A program made the translations under genes and the position numbers. The notes beneath the pieces are model-generated. The model was not told the origin of the DNA. It was given only the letters and a program-made list of their open reading frames with translations, and made no database searches. 64,000 nt of DNA, from assembly GCF_946902045.1 (NCBI RefSeq), contig NZ_OX336253.1, forward strand, positions 744,001-808,000, given 5' to 3'. This DNA comes from Neisseria sp. Marseille-Q5346 (GTDB taxonomy: Bacteria > Pseudomonadota > Gammaproteobacteria > Burkholderiales > Neisseriaceae). Each line of letters starts with the position of its first letter. Within the stretch, counting starts at the first letter, position 1. Shown here piece by piece: positions 19,055-28,053 of the stretch.

Positions 19055-20392
19055 TTACTTTTGACCTTGAATGGCAGCGGCAATTTTTTCTGCGCCTTTT
19101 TTCGCCCAGTCCGCCTGTTTGGCTTCCACCATCACACGCACGACAGGCTCGGTACCGGATGCACGCAAGACCACGCGGCCTTTGCCTTCGAGTTCTTTTT
19201 CCACTTCAGCCAAAGCCTCTTTGGAAGCATCCTGCCAGTTTTGACCTTTTTTGATGCGGACGTTAATCATGGTTTGCGGATACGGCTGCCAATCGGCGCA
19301 AACAGTGGCAAGGTCTTGATTCAAGGTTTGCAGTGCGGCCAAAACTTGCAGCGCGGAAATAATGCCGTCGCCGGTATTGTGTTTGTCCATGCACAAAATA
19401 TGACCGCTGGCTTCGCCGCCAATCAGCCAACCGCGTTGATGGAGCTGTTCCAACACATAGCGGTCGCCCACTTTGGCGCGGCAGAAATCAACGCCCTGCT
19501 CTTTCAAAGCAACTTCCATCGCCATATTGGTCATCACTGTACCCACCACGCCGCCGATTTCCACACCTTCGTGCGCGCGTGCTTTGGCAATTACATAAAT
19601 CAAGCTGTCGCCGTCATACACTTTGCCATTGCGGTCAACCATCATCAAACGGTCGCCGTCGCCATCCAAGGCAATGCCGTAATCGGCTTCATTTTGCAAC
19701 ACAGCGGCTTGCAAAGCTTTCGGATGGGTCGCACCGCATTTTTCATTGATGTTGTAGCCGTTTGGCTCATTACCGATACTGACCACTTGCGCACCCAATT
19801 CATGGAATACTTTAGGCGCAACCGCATAGCCTGCACCATTAGCGGTATCAACCACCAATTTCAGACCGCGCAAGTCCAAATGGCTTGGGAAAGTGGATTT
19901 ACAGAACTCGATATAGCGGTCATCCGCACCATTAATCCGACGCGCGCGGCCAAGACGGCTGGACGGCTGGGTTTTCATTTCCTCATCGATTTTGGCTTCG
20001 ATTTCCAACTCGATTTCATCGCTCAGCTTCACACCGCCTTCGGCAAAGAATTTAATGCCGTTGTCGGAATAAACATTGTGGGAAGCAGAAATCATCACGC
20101 CGGCAGACAAACGCAAAGCACGGGTCAAATACGCTACGCCCGGAGTCGGCAGAGGGCCGGTTTGAATAACATTAACACCGGCGGCGGTAAAACCGGCAAT
20201 CAGCGCGGCTTCCAGCATATAGCCTGAAATACGCGTGTCTTTACCGATTAAGACGGTCGGTTTGATTTCGCCTTCGTGCTGCACCAAAACCTGACCTGCC
20301 GCATAGCCTAATTTCAGGACAAAATCAGGATTAATAGGGAATTGACCAACTTCGCCGCGCACACCGTCAGTACCGAAATATTTTTTTGCCAT
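19055..20392 (-). CDS. glmM: GlmM, phosphoglucosamine mutase
   Basis: 445-residue alpha-D-phosphohexomutase converting glucosamine-6-P to glucosamine-1-P for UDP-GlcNAc, peptidoglycan and lipooligosaccharide. The phosphoserine is Ser104 in ISASHN. The Mg2+ loop is [11 protein letters not shown], the sugar loop GGEASGH, and the phosphate-binding loop [12 protein letters not shown] is near the C-terminus. Family-typical length. folP, which often precedes glmM elsewhere, is absent; the upstream neighbour is cytochrome c5. Confidence 0.96.
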   Translation of the reverse strand: MAKKYFGTDGVRGEVGQFPINPDFVLKLGYAAGQVLVQHEGEIKPTVLIGKDTRISGYMLEAALIAGFTAAGVNVIQTGPLPTPGVAYLTRALRLSAGVMISASHNVYSDNGIKFFAEGGVKLSDEIELEIEAKIDEEMKTQPSSRLGRARRINGADDRYIEFCKSTFPSHLDLRGLKLVVDTANGAGYAVAPKVFHELGAQVVSIGNEPNGYNINEKCGATHPKALQAAVLQNEADYGIALDGDGDRLMMVDRNGKVYDGDSLIYVIAKARAHEGVEIGGVVGTVMTNMAMEVALKEQGVDFCRAKVGDRYVLEQLHQRGWLIGGEASGHILCMDKHNTGDGIISALQVLAALQTLNQDLATVCADWQPYPQTMINVRIKKGQNWQDASKEALAEVEKELEGKGRVVLRASGTEPVVRVMVEAKQADWAKKGAEKIAAAIQGQK

Positions 20393-20464
20393 GAGATAAC
20401 TCCGTGATTGTTTTGTCGTATGTGAATATGGTTGAACTTCTTTAAAAGAATCTTGATTGTATTC

Positions 20465-20495
20465 GAAGGCCGTCTAAACCTTTCAGACGACCCTT
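20465..20495 (-). terminator. Degenerate DUS hairpin after cytochrome c5 gene
   Basis: An inverted pair in which both arms have drifted from the uptake consensus (GCCGTCTAAA and GGTCGTCTGAA on the minus strand). It lies about 115 bases past the cytochrome stop; pairing is imperfect. Confidence 0.5.
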
Positions 20496-20608
20496 GATCA
20501 TGAGAATAATTTACTACTTCAGTATTATAGCAAGATCCGGATTTCCTGCACGAAAAAAGCGCATCCTTTTGTAGAATGCGCTTTCTATTCGAGATTCAAA
20601 ATCAAATC

Positions 20609-21475
20609 TTAGAATTTAGCACCAGACTGATTAGCCATGTAATCAACTGCAGCTTTCACTTCATCATCGCTCAGGCTACCGTTACCGCCTTTGGCAGGCA
20701 TTGCGTTAAAGCCTTCGAGTGCGTGTTTGTGCAGGGTGTCTTTACCTTGTTTGATACGAGGAGCCCAGTCTTCTTTTTTACCTACATGAGGAACACCTGG
20801 AACTGCACCGCCGTGACATGCTTGGCAGTTGGCTTCGTAAACTTTTTTGCCGTCTGCGCCGCCGGCTGCCGGAGCTGCCGCACCTTTGTCATCTGCTTTG
20901 GCCGCATCTGCTTTAGGGGCTTCTGCAGGAGCTGCACCTTCAGCCGCCAGAGCTGAAGCGGCTTCACCGGAAGCGGCTGCATCGGCAGGGGCTGCGGCAT
21001 CCGGATCAGGGAAGGTACCGCCGCTCTTGTTCGCCATGTAAGTGATGACGCGTTTGAGTTCTTGGTCGGTCAAATCGGCTGCGCCGCCTTTTGCAGGCAT
21101 GGCGTTAAAGCCGTTCAAAGCGTGTTGGAACAAAGTATCGAAACCTTGTGCAATGCGAGGCGCCCAATCGCCTTTGTTTTCAAATTTAGGCGCTTTAGGA
21201 ACGATGCTGTCCGCAGCGTGACATTGAATACAGATTTTGTTGAAAATCTGATCGCCTTGACGCTCGCCGACTGGAATACCGTCGCCCAATTTCAGTTGGC
21301 CGACTGGCTGGATACGGGTTTGAGTCGCAGCTTCGGTTGTTTCGGCAACATCGCCGAATGAACCGCTTCCCGCCAGTTTGATCAGGAAGTAAATCACTGC
21401 AATGACAATAACGATACCGCTCACAAGGGTGAACAATGCAGAGCCTTGGGCTTTGTGGTCGCGGAGTTGTTTCAT
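20609..21475 (-). CDS. cycB: Membrane-anchored diheme cytochrome c5
   Basis: 288-residue c-type cytochrome. Residues about 14-34 form an uncleaved membrane anchor. Two similar heme domains follow, with CxxCH at 82-86 (CIQCH) and 217-221 (CQACH) and candidate axial Met in each NAMPAKGG. The domains are joined by a roughly 50-residue Ala/Pro/Asp/Lys linker, probably flexible. In Neisseria, c5 carries electrons from bc1 to cbb3 oxidase and to the nitrite reductase AniA. The two domains are close repeats, which suggests duplication. Confidence 0.88.
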   Translation of the reverse strand: MKQLRDHKAQGSALFTLVSGIVIVIAVIYFLIKLAGSGSFGDVAETTEAATQTRIQPVGQLKLGDGIPVGERQGDQIFNKICIQCHAADSIVPKAPKFENKGDWAPRIAQGFDTLFQHALNGFNAMPAKGGAADLTDQELKRVITYMANKSGGTFPDPDAAAPADAAASGEAASALAAEGAAPAEAPKADAAKADDKGAAAPAAGGADGKKVYEANCQACHGGAVPGVPHVGKKEDWAPRIKQGKDTLHKHALEGFNAMPAKGGNGSLSDDEVKAAVDYMANQSGAKF

Positions 21476-21760
21476 TTGGTAGGCCTCGCCGTTAGGTTAG
21501 GTTGTGCTGTAAGTTATAGTTTATGTGTTAAACGCAGTTAACAATATTTTGCTGGATTATACTGAATTCGCAAAGGCTTTCCAATCCATCTTGAGAAAAA
21601 GATACGCAAAAATCCTCAAAAGGCCATCTAAATTCTGCTAAGCCTTTGTAGTTAATTGATTATTCCAGCCATACAAAAAAGTGACCGCCAATGCCACTTT
21701 CAGACACTTTCAAGATAAACTTTGCCAATAAAGCCAATATGCGTTAACCTTACGGCTTCC

Positions 21761-21836
21761 GCACCCATAGCTCAGTTGGAAGAGTGTCAGTTTCCGAAGC
21801 TGGAGGTCACAGGTTCGATCCCTGTTGGGTGCGCCA
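21761..21836 (+). tRNA. tRNA-Arg (anticodon CCG)
   Basis: 76-base cloverleaf. The acceptor GCACCCA pairs with TGGGTGC. The D arm is GCTC...GAGT, the anticodon loop TTCCGAA reads CGG codons, and the T arm is ACAGG TTCGATC CCTGT. CCA is encoded. A DUS terminator follows within 10 bases. The roughly 285 bases upstream (21476-21760) contain no gene. Confidence 0.95.
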
Positions 21837-21845
21837 ATTATAAAG

Positions 21846-21884
21846 AGGCCGTCTGAAAGATGAAAATTTTTCAGACGGCCTTTT
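21846..21884. terminator. DUS terminator between tRNA-Arg and tyrB
   Basis: Inverted uptake-sequence pair with a loop of about 10 bases, serving the tRNA (+) and the convergent aminotransferase (-). Confidence 0.8.
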
Positions 21885-21927
21885 GATTTACTTCAAATAA
21901 AACTACATTCAATTTCAGATTGAACGG

Positions 21928-23121
21928 CTATTGCAACACTTTGGCAAATGCTTCGGCCACATAATCGATATTCGATGCATTCAATCCTGCCACACACATC
22001 CTGCCTGAATCCAGCAGGTAAACGGCAAACTCGTCACGCAGGCGGTGTACCTGCTCTACGGTTAGGCCTGTATAGCTGAACATACCGCGCTGTTTGATGA
22101 AATAGCTGAAATCGCGATTGGGAATTTTGGCCGTCAAAACATCATAAAGTTTCTGACGCATGGCACGGATGCGGTCGCGCATGGCATAAACCTCGTTTTC
22201 CCACAAAACGCGTAAATCATCGCGGTTCATCACATCAGACGCAATATATGCACCATGCGCGGCAGGGCTGGAATAAATACGGCGGACGGTAAATTTCAAC
22301 TGTCCGAACACCAGCTCTGCTTCTTCCTTATTAGGACACACTACGCTCAAACCGCCGACACGCTCGCCGTACAGCGACAGGTTTTTCGAGAAAGAGTTGC
22401 TGACAAACAAAGGCAATCCCATTTCGACGGCTTTACGAATCGCATAGGCATCGCTGTCCAAATCCTCGCCGAAACCTTGATAGGCAATATCCATAAACGG
22501 AATCAGCTTGTGCGTTTTGATGATGTCCAACACTTCATCCCATTGCGCTTGCGACATATCTACGCCGGTCGGGTTTTGGCAACATGGATGCAAAATCAAG
22601 ACACTGTTTTCCGGTAATGTTTTGAAAAACGCAGTCATCTCTTCAAATTTCACGCCGACGGTTTCAGGGTTGTAATAAGGATACGTCCCCACTTCAAAAC
22701 CGGCGCCTTCAAAAATGCCTTTATGGTTGTCCCACGTCGGATCGCTGACATAGGCTTTTGCATCGGGGAACCAACGGTGCAAAAAGTCGGCACCGACTTT
22801 CAACGCTCCTGAACCGCCTAAAGTCTGTACGGTCGCAACGCGCCCTTCTGCCAGCGCCGGATTATCCTGCCCGAACAGCAAACGCTGAACTGCGCTTCGA
22901 TAAGTGTCCAAACCTTCCATCGGCAGATAAGGAGATGGGCGCGGTACAGCCGCACGCTCTGCTTCTGCCCGGCGGACAGATTCCAAAACCGGCATTTTGC
23001 CTTCGTCATCAAAATAAATGCCTATGCTCAAGTTGACTTTTTCAGGACGCTCGTCGCGTTTGAAGGTTTCAACCAAACTCAAAATCGGATCGCCCGGATA
23101 ATACTCGACATGACGGTACAT
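21928..23121 (-). CDS. tyrB: Aromatic amino acid aminotransferase (TyrB-type)
   Basis: 397-residue class I PLP aminotransferase, paralogue of the gene at 13912-15105. The PLP lysine is Lys246 in [27 protein letters not shown] and SDPTWDNHK are conserved. Start 23121 ([11 protein letters not shown]) has AAAGGAAG eight bases upstream; an extension to 23166 lacks one. A regulator gene lies upstream on the same strand behind a terminator. Assignment as TyrB rather than AspC is inference from the pair of paralogues. Confidence 0.87.
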   Translation of the reverse strand: MYRHVEYYPGDPILSLVETFKRDERPEKVNLSIGIYFDDEGKMPVLESVRRAEAERAAVPRPSPYLPMEGLDTYRSAVQRLLFGQDNPALAEGRVATVQTLGGSGALKVGADFLHRWFPDAKAYVSDPTWDNHKGIFEGAGFEVGTYPYYNPETVGVKFEEMTAFFKTLPENSVLILHPCCQNPTGVDMSQAQWDEVLDIIKTHKLIPFMDIAYQGFGEDLDSDAYAIRKAVEMGLPLFVSNSFSKNLSLYGERVGGLSVVCPNKEEAELVFGQLKFTVRRIYSSPAAHGAYIASDVMNRDDLRVLWENEVYAMRDRIRAMRQKLYDVLTAKIPNRDFSYFIKQRGMFSYTGLTVEQVHRLRDEFAVYLLDSGRMCVAGLNASNIDYVAEAFAKVLQ

Positions 23122-23187
23122 GGTGCTTCCTTTGTTTTCAGACAGAATTGATGCAAATTGTGGCACTAAAAGTCCTTATTTGCAAAA

Positions 23188-23220
23188 TCAGGCCGTCTGA
23201 AAAATTCAGACGGCCTGATT
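23188..23220 (-). terminator. DUS terminator after GntR regulator gene
   Basis: Perfect inverted pair ending 12 bases from the regulator stop on the minus strand. Confidence 0.85.
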
Positions 23221-23231
23221 ATTTTTAAACG

Positions 23232-24005
23232 CTACCAATCTACCCGTTTTAAATCATTTTGTGCCAATACATCCGCATGCTCGCTGCGGCTTTGATATTC
23301 CCTGTCCTGCAAAATGCGGCGAGCGACATAATTCAAATGCAGCTTGGCTGCCTCAGCAGCTTCCGACGGTTTAGCCTGGGCAACGGCTTCAAAAATAGCG
23401 CGGTGCTGGGCAATCAGCGTCGGGCGCGGGTCTTCGGTTTGATGGATATAGATAATGCCGCTGCGTGTTTGCTGATAAAGCATTTTGAGCAGGCTGCTGG
23501 AAAGGTGGCTGAATAGGATATTGTGCGCGGCATCGGCAATGGTTTGATGGAAGCTGACGTCTGCTTCGGCTTGATGCTCCAAATTTCCGCTTTCACAGGC
23601 CGTTTCAAACTTCTGCCGCCAGAAGTCAATACGTTTCAAATCAGCATCAGTCCGTCTTTCGGCGGCCAGCGCCGCCATACAGCCTTCAATGTGACAGCTG
23701 AAATCGAATACGTCTGTTTCCCAATTGGTATGTTTGCCGAGCAATTCCTGCCAGCTTTGCAAAAAATCCTGTTGCGGCTTGACGGAAACATAATAGCCAT
23801 CGCCCTGCCGCGCTTCCAAAACCTGCTTGGCAATTAAAATATTCAACGCCACCCTGACCGACGGACGCGATACGCCGAATTCTTCCGCAAGCGTACGTTC
23901 GGGAGGCAATTTACTGCCTTCTTCATAAATGCCGGTCGCGATACGTTCTTCCAAAATGGCTAAAACCTGATCGCTGATTTTTTGCGGACGAACCAATTTC
24001 GTCAT
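23232..24005 (-). CDS. GntR-family regulator, FadR subfamily (GdhR/PdhR/LldR-like)
   Basis: 257-residue transcription factor. The N-terminal winged helix shows LPPERTLAEEFGVSRPSVRVALNIL (split across the recognition helix). The C-terminal FCD domain (from about residue 95) has metal or ligand histidines in VSFHQTIADAAHN and LIAQHRAIFEA. This layout matches PdhR, LldR and neisserial GdhR, which sense pyruvate, lactate or 2-oxoglutarate. Two TTGGN-N3-ACCAA sites lie in the upstream region (24054-24066 and 24195-24207), which suggests autoregulation and possible control of the divergent receptor. GdhR is the closest guess but was not confirmed. Confidence 0.85.
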   Translation of the reverse strand: MTKLVRPQKISDQVLAILEERIATGIYEEGSKLPPERTLAEEFGVSRPSVRVALNILIAKQVLEARQGDGYYVSVKPQQDFLQSWQELLGKHTNWETDVFDFSCHIEGCMAALAAERRTDADLKRIDFWRQKFETACESGNLEHQAEADVSFHQTIADAAHNILFSHLSSSLLKMLYQQTRSGIIYIHQTEDPRPTLIAQHRAIFEAVAQAKPSEAAEAAKLHLNYVARRILQDREYQSRSEHADVLAQNDLKRVDW

Positions 24006-24053
24006 GTTGTATTCCTGATGATTGAAGGACAGTTGTATTCAAACGGCCATAAA

Positions 24054-24066
24054 TTGGATTGACCAA
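24054..24066. promoter_or_regulatory. Candidate GntR/FadR-type operator 1
   Basis: TTGGATTGACCAA, one mismatch from the dyad TTGGT-N3-ACCAA recognised by PdhR-like regulators, 49 bases upstream of the regulator start codon. Confidence 0.45.
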
Positions 24067-24194
24067 TTGGCCGCTCATTCTAATCAATCCCCTATTTTTT
24101 CGTCAAGGAATGCCATTCTCCCCATCGCAAGCAGTTTAATTCAAACACATTCATTTTTATCAAGTAACCTCACCAATGCCTTCAAATCAATATT

Positions 24195-24207
24195 TTGGTA
24201 TGACCAA
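24195..24207. promoter_or_regulatory. Candidate GntR/FadR-type operator 2
   Basis: TTGGTATGACCAA is a perfect TTGGT-N3-ACCAA dyad, about 140 bases from the first site and 138 bases before the receptor start. It matches the PdhR consensus seen in other proteobacteria. Confidence 0.5.
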
Positions 24208-24292
24208 TCTTAATAAACAACCTATGCGCCCAAAATCTGAAAATATTGATTTAGATTAAAATCCCACTGCTTCTATTTAACTAGACTTTATG

Positions 24293-24310
24293 TATAATAC
24301 TTAGGTATTA
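24293..24310 (+). promoter_or_regulatory. Receptor -10 region with overlapping palindrome
   Basis: A consensus TATAAT (24293-24298) overlaps the near-perfect palindrome TAATACTTAGGTATTA (24295-24310), 34 bases before the receptor ATG. No clear -35 is visible. The arrangement suggests a repressor site on the promoter; the protein is unknown. It does not match the FadR-type dyads upstream. Confidence 0.4.
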
Positions 24311-24344
24311 GTTAACATAATTCCTAATAATAGAGAGAAACGAT

Positions 24345-26321
24345 ATGAAATACCCACCATTACTTATCTTACCCATTGCCTTAGCCGTATCCCAAGCATG
24401 GGCAGATACCGATCCTACACCTGAAGAAACGGTTACCCTTTCCCCTGTCACCGTCACCGGCACACAACAAGAAAAAGCCAATCGCGTTACTTTCAACCCC
24501 AAAGCTGCTTTGCAACCCCTCCCTGCCGGAGACGGGGCAGACCTTTTACAATCCGTGCCCAACATGAGCATCATCCGCAAAGGCGGCAGCTCGGGCGATC
24601 CGCTGTTCCGTGGTTTAGGCGGCTCGCGCCTCTCCGTCAATGCCGACGACCAGTTTATTTATGGCGGTTGCGGTATGCGCATGGACCCGCCGACTGCCTA
24701 TATTCACCCAAATTCATTTGATAAAGTCGTGGTCACCAAAGGCCCACAAACCGTTACCCAAGGTATGGGCTTGGTCAGCGGTTCGGTGCAATTTATCCGT
24801 AAAGATCCTGATTTCACTGAAAAACCTTACAACATCAACGCCACCCTGACAGCAGGCAGCAACGACCGCCTTGACGGCTCGCTGGAAGCCGAGTTCGGCG
24901 GCAAATACGGCTACGTCCGTACCAATATCTCCCATAACGAAGCCGACGACTACAAAGACGGCGACGGCAACCGCATTCACTCCAACTTCAAACGCGACAG
25001 CCAAATGTTGCAACTGGGTATTACCCCGACAGAAAACACCACCATTGCCGGCACATACGAGCGCAGCAGAGCCAAGGTTGCCTATGCCGACCGTATGATG
25101 GACGGCAGCAAATTCGACCGTGATGCGTGGAACATCCGCTTTACCCAACGCAACCTTACCCCATGGTTCAGCGAGTTGGAACTGCGCTACGGTAAAAGCG
25201 AAATCGACCACGTGATGGACACATACAGCCTGCGTACCATCTACAATCCTGCCGGCAAGCAGATTAAAAATGCCAACAACCCTAAACGTAATACCGATAC
25301 AGGCCGTCTGAAAGCCACTTTCGACTGGGACAAGCTCAACCTGCAAACCGGTTTGGATTATCTGGACGACGTCCACGTCGCACGCATGGAGCGTGGTGGC
25401 GACGGCTACAGCCACAAGCCTTACATGCCCAACCAAAGTTTCAAACAATGGGGTATTTTCACCGAAGCCTCTTGGCAGCAAACCGACAATCAACGTTGGG
25501 TAGCAGGTTTGCGCCATGACCAAGTCAAAGCGCATTACGATACCGCGCGCGTGACCGACCCCGTTTTGAAACATCAAAAATTCAATTTGAACTCAGGCTT
25601 CCTGCGCTGGGAAAGAAATGCGGACAACGGCCTGAAATACTATGCCGGCTTCGGTATTGCAGAACGCGCACCTGACTACTGGGAACGCCTGCGCTCGGAA
25701 AACAAAGCCATCCGCGCAGAGCAAAACCGCCAAATTGATGCAGGTGTAATCTGGAAACGTCCTAATCTCCACGCTTCCGTATCCGTATTCGGTAGCGACA
25801 TCAAAGACTTCATCATGATGGAGCGCCAAGGCATGAATTTCGGCGTGCGCAACATCAACGCTTCTCGCTTTGGCGGCGAAGCCGAAGTCAAATGGACATT
25901 TGCGCCTAACTGGGAAGTTGGCACCAGCCTCGCATACACCCACGGAAAAAACCGCACCGACGGCAAACCTTTGGCACAAACACCGCCGCTCGAGTGGAAC
26001 AACACCCTCGCCTTTGACAACGGCAAATTCAGTGCGGGTGCATTATGGCGTGTCGTGGCCAAACAAAACCGTTACAGCAAAGGTCAAGGCAATATCGTCG
26101 GCCAAGACATCGGCGCTTCTTCGGGCTTTGGCGTACTCTCGCTCAACGCCGGTTGGAAATTCAGCAAATACGCCACATTGCAAGGCGGCGTGGACAACGT
26201 GTTCAACAAAACCTATGCTGAATTCGTCAGCCGCGGCGGCGACCCTTCTGCCGGTACACAAACCATGCGCGTGAACGAACCCGGCCGTACTGCATGGCTG
26301 AGACTGCAAGCGAAGTTCTAA
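24345..26321 (+). CDS. TonB-dependent copper receptor, OprC-like
   Basis: 658-residue outer-membrane receptor with a signal peptide ending at AWA. The plug domain starts near residue 30 (VTLSPVTVTGT, the TonB box area) and a 22-strand barrel ends in the C-terminal Phe. The plug has Cys109-x3-Met113 inside GGCGMRMDPPTAY and the barrel has His289-Val-Met291. These correspond to the CxxxM and HxM copper ligands of Pseudomonas OprC. It probably imports copper or a copper complex. RBS AGAGAG lies upstream. A DUS in the barrel (25303) is read as GRLK. The divergent GntR gene may regulate it. Confidence 0.85.
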   Translation: MKYPPLLILPIALAVSQAWADTDPTPEETVTLSPVTVTGTQQEKANRVTFNPKAALQPLPAGDGADLLQSVPNMSIIRKGGSSGDPLFRGLGGSRLSVNADDQFIYGGCGMRMDPPTAYIHPNSFDKVVVTKGPQTVTQGMGLVSGSVQFIRKDPDFTEKPYNINATLTAGSNDRLDGSLEAEFGGKYGYVRTNISHNEADDYKDGDGNRIHSNFKRDSQMLQLGITPTENTTIAGTYERSRAKVAYADRMMDGSKFDRDAWNIRFTQRNLTPWFSELELRYGKSEIDHVMDTYSLRTIYNPAGKQIKNANNPKRNTDTGRLKATFDWDKLNLQTGLDYLDDVHVARMERGGDGYSHKPYMPNQSFKQWGIFTEASWQQTDNQRWVAGLRHDQVKAHYDTARVTDPVLKHQKFNLNSGFLRWERNADNGLKYYAGFGIAERAPDYWERLRSENKAIRAEQNRQIDAGVIWKRPNLHASVSVFGSDIKDFIMMERQGMNFGVRNINASRFGGEAEVKWTFAPNWEVGTSLAYTHGKNRTDGKPLAQTPPLEWNNTLAFDNGKFSAGALWRVVAKQNRYSKGQGNIVGQDIGASSGFGVLSLNAGWKFSKYATLQGGVDNVFNKTYAEFVSRGGDPSAGTQTMRVNEPGRTAWLRLQAKF

Positions 26322-26339
26322 TCAGCCTCGCGCATATAT

Positions 26340-26373
26340 AAAAAGGCCGTCTGAAAAATTTTCAGACGGCCTT
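26340..26373 (+). terminator. DUS terminator after copper receptor gene
   Basis: Inverted uptake-sequence pair with a very short loop, 18 bases after the stop. Confidence 0.85.
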
Positions 26374-26397
26374 AATATTTTTAATGATGTTTTTAAA

Positions 26398-26435
26398 CAA
26401 ACAGTCCGGCGAAACAATGCAACGCCGGACTGTTT
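26398..26435 (-). terminator. Terminator after NSS transporter gene
   Basis: A 13-bp stem AAACAGTCCGGCG with its complement, not DUS-based, 14 bases beyond the transporter stop on the minus strand. Confidence 0.75.
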
Positions 26436-26448
26436 GCTCTCTATCGGA

Positions 26449-27786
26449 TTAAATCAAACCCAAAGAGTTGATGAACACCACAATAATCGCAATCGGCGCA
26501 AGATAGCGAAGCACACCCAGCCACAGGTAAAGCAACTGTTTCGGAATGGTACTGCCCATGCCCGCATCGCGCAGGACGGACTGTTTGTCCTGAACCCATG
26601 ACGTAAACACAGCAACGCTCAATGCGCCAATTGGCATAATAACGGCGGAAATAATGAAGTCCCACAAGTCAAAAATGGTTTTGCCGAAAATTTTAAACTC
26701 GCTCCAAACGCCAAATGACAGCGCCGAAGGAATACCAACTATGAAAATCGCAATGCCGGTTACCCAAGCGTGGCTGCTGCGCTTTTTTTCGTCTTGGCGG
26801 ATGGTTGCCGCGATAACGGTTTCCAGCATCGAAAATGCGGAAGTCAGCGTCGCAAAGACAACCAACAGCATGAACACGGCAAACAAATATGTACCCATCG
26901 GCATTTTCATGAAGACTGCAGGCAACACGACAAAAATCAAACCAGGGCCTTGGCCGGGTTCAAAACCGAAGGCAAATACCGCAGGGAAAATCACCAAACC
27001 GGCCAGCAGCGATACAAACAGGTTCATCCACATAATCATATGGCCGGAGCGGAACATATCCTGATCCTTACCCAAATACGAGGCATAGGTAATCATCGCG
27101 GACACGCCGATACTCAAAGCAAAAAACGCCTGCCCCAAAGCAGTCAGCATCGTACCCGGTTTCAAATACGACCAATCCGGTTTTAACAAGAATGCCACGC
27201 CCTCCATTGCGCCGGGCAAAGTCAGCGAACGAACAGCCAGCGCGATAAAGAGGATAAACAAACCCGGCATCAACACGCGGTTTGCCTTTTCAATGCCGTC
27301 TGAAACGCCGCCTTTGACCACCCAAATGGTAATCAGCATGAACAAGCCTTGGTAAAACAGCGAACCAAACGGCGAAGAAATCGTTTTGCCGAACAAGGCT
27401 TCAAAGTCTGCACCGGCATGAATTTCGCCGGTAAAGCTGTGCACGACGTAGTTCAATACCCAGCCGCCAACCACGCTGTAAAACGATAGCAAAATAAAAC
27501 ACGCGGCCACACCCATGCGGCCAACCCACGGCCACTGCGAACCCGGGCGCAATGCTTTGAAGGAATCAATGGCGTTTTTACCGCCTGTACGACCGATGTA
27601 AAACTCGGCCAGTTGAACCGGTAAAGCCACCAAAATGGTGAAAATCAAAAACAAAAGAAAGAATACGGCGCCGCCGTTGGTACCGGCTGTATAAGGGAAT
27701 TTCCAAATTGCACCCAAACCGATGGCCGAGCCTGCCGCAGCAAGCACAAAGCCGATTTTGGATGACCAAGATGAATGGTTGCTCAT
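26449..27786 (-). CDS. Sodium-dependent amino acid transporter (NSS family)
   Basis: 445-residue neurotransmitter:sodium symporter of the LeuT/MhsT type. The helix-1 motif AAAGSAIGLGAIWKFPY carries the Na+ and substrate site; GGAVFFLLF and AFSMLETVIAA also match. Eleven or twelve helices are visible. Likely substrates are amino acids such as tryptophan, tyrosine or leucine; the sequence does not say which. It contains an AT-type DUS (ATGCCGTCTGAA, 27293-27304). Upstream bases 27787-27995 are AT-rich without an ORF. Confidence 0.9.
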   Translation of the reverse strand: MSNHSSWSSKIGFVLAAAGSAIGLGAIWKFPYTAGTNGGAVFFLLFLIFTILVALPVQLAEFYIGRTGGKNAIDSFKALRPGSQWPWVGRMGVAACFILLSFYSVVGGWVLNYVVHSFTGEIHAGADFEALFGKTISSPFGSLFYQGLFMLITIWVVKGGVSDGIEKANRVLMPGLFILFIALAVRSLTLPGAMEGVAFLLKPDWSYLKPGTMLTALGQAFFALSIGVSAMITYASYLGKDQDMFRSGHMIMWMNLFVSLLAGLVIFPAVFAFGFEPGQGPGLIFVVLPAVFMKMPMGTYLFAVFMLLVVFATLTSAFSMLETVIAATIRQDEKKRSSHAWVTGIAIFIVGIPSALSFGVWSEFKIFGKTIFDLWDFIISAVIMPIGALSVAVFTSWVQDKQSVLRDAGMGSTIPKQLLYLWLGVLRYLAPIAIIVVFINSLGLI

Positions 27787-27995
27787 GATGTAATATTAAG
27801 AAACGTGAAGATGCCGAATTGTAACAGGGTGAAGTCAAGCCGTGAGTGGCTGACGGACAGCCGATAAGCAATTCGCACGGATGGTGCGTACTTACCAAGC
27901 AAATTAGCATGAATTTTTGATAATTAAACTTCTAATAGCACAAATTTTATTTTTATATTCTAAATTTGACGGTTTATTTCAAAAATAAGCATATA

Positions 27996-28038
27996 AAAGG
28001 CCGTCTGAAACCTTGTTTTTAAGGTTTCAGACGGCCTT
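27996..28038 (-). terminator. DUS terminator after metal-binding protein gene
   Basis: The stem extends beyond the uptake core (AAAGGCCGTCTGAAACCTT with its complement), a long and stable hairpin 16 bases past the stop. Confidence 0.9.
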
Positions 28039-28053
28039 TATCCTTAAGCCGCT

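Noticed and set aside
19061..20227. A 388-codon plus-strand ORF over glmM
   Set aside because: Antisense shadow of glmM; composition rich in His and Phe, no family features.
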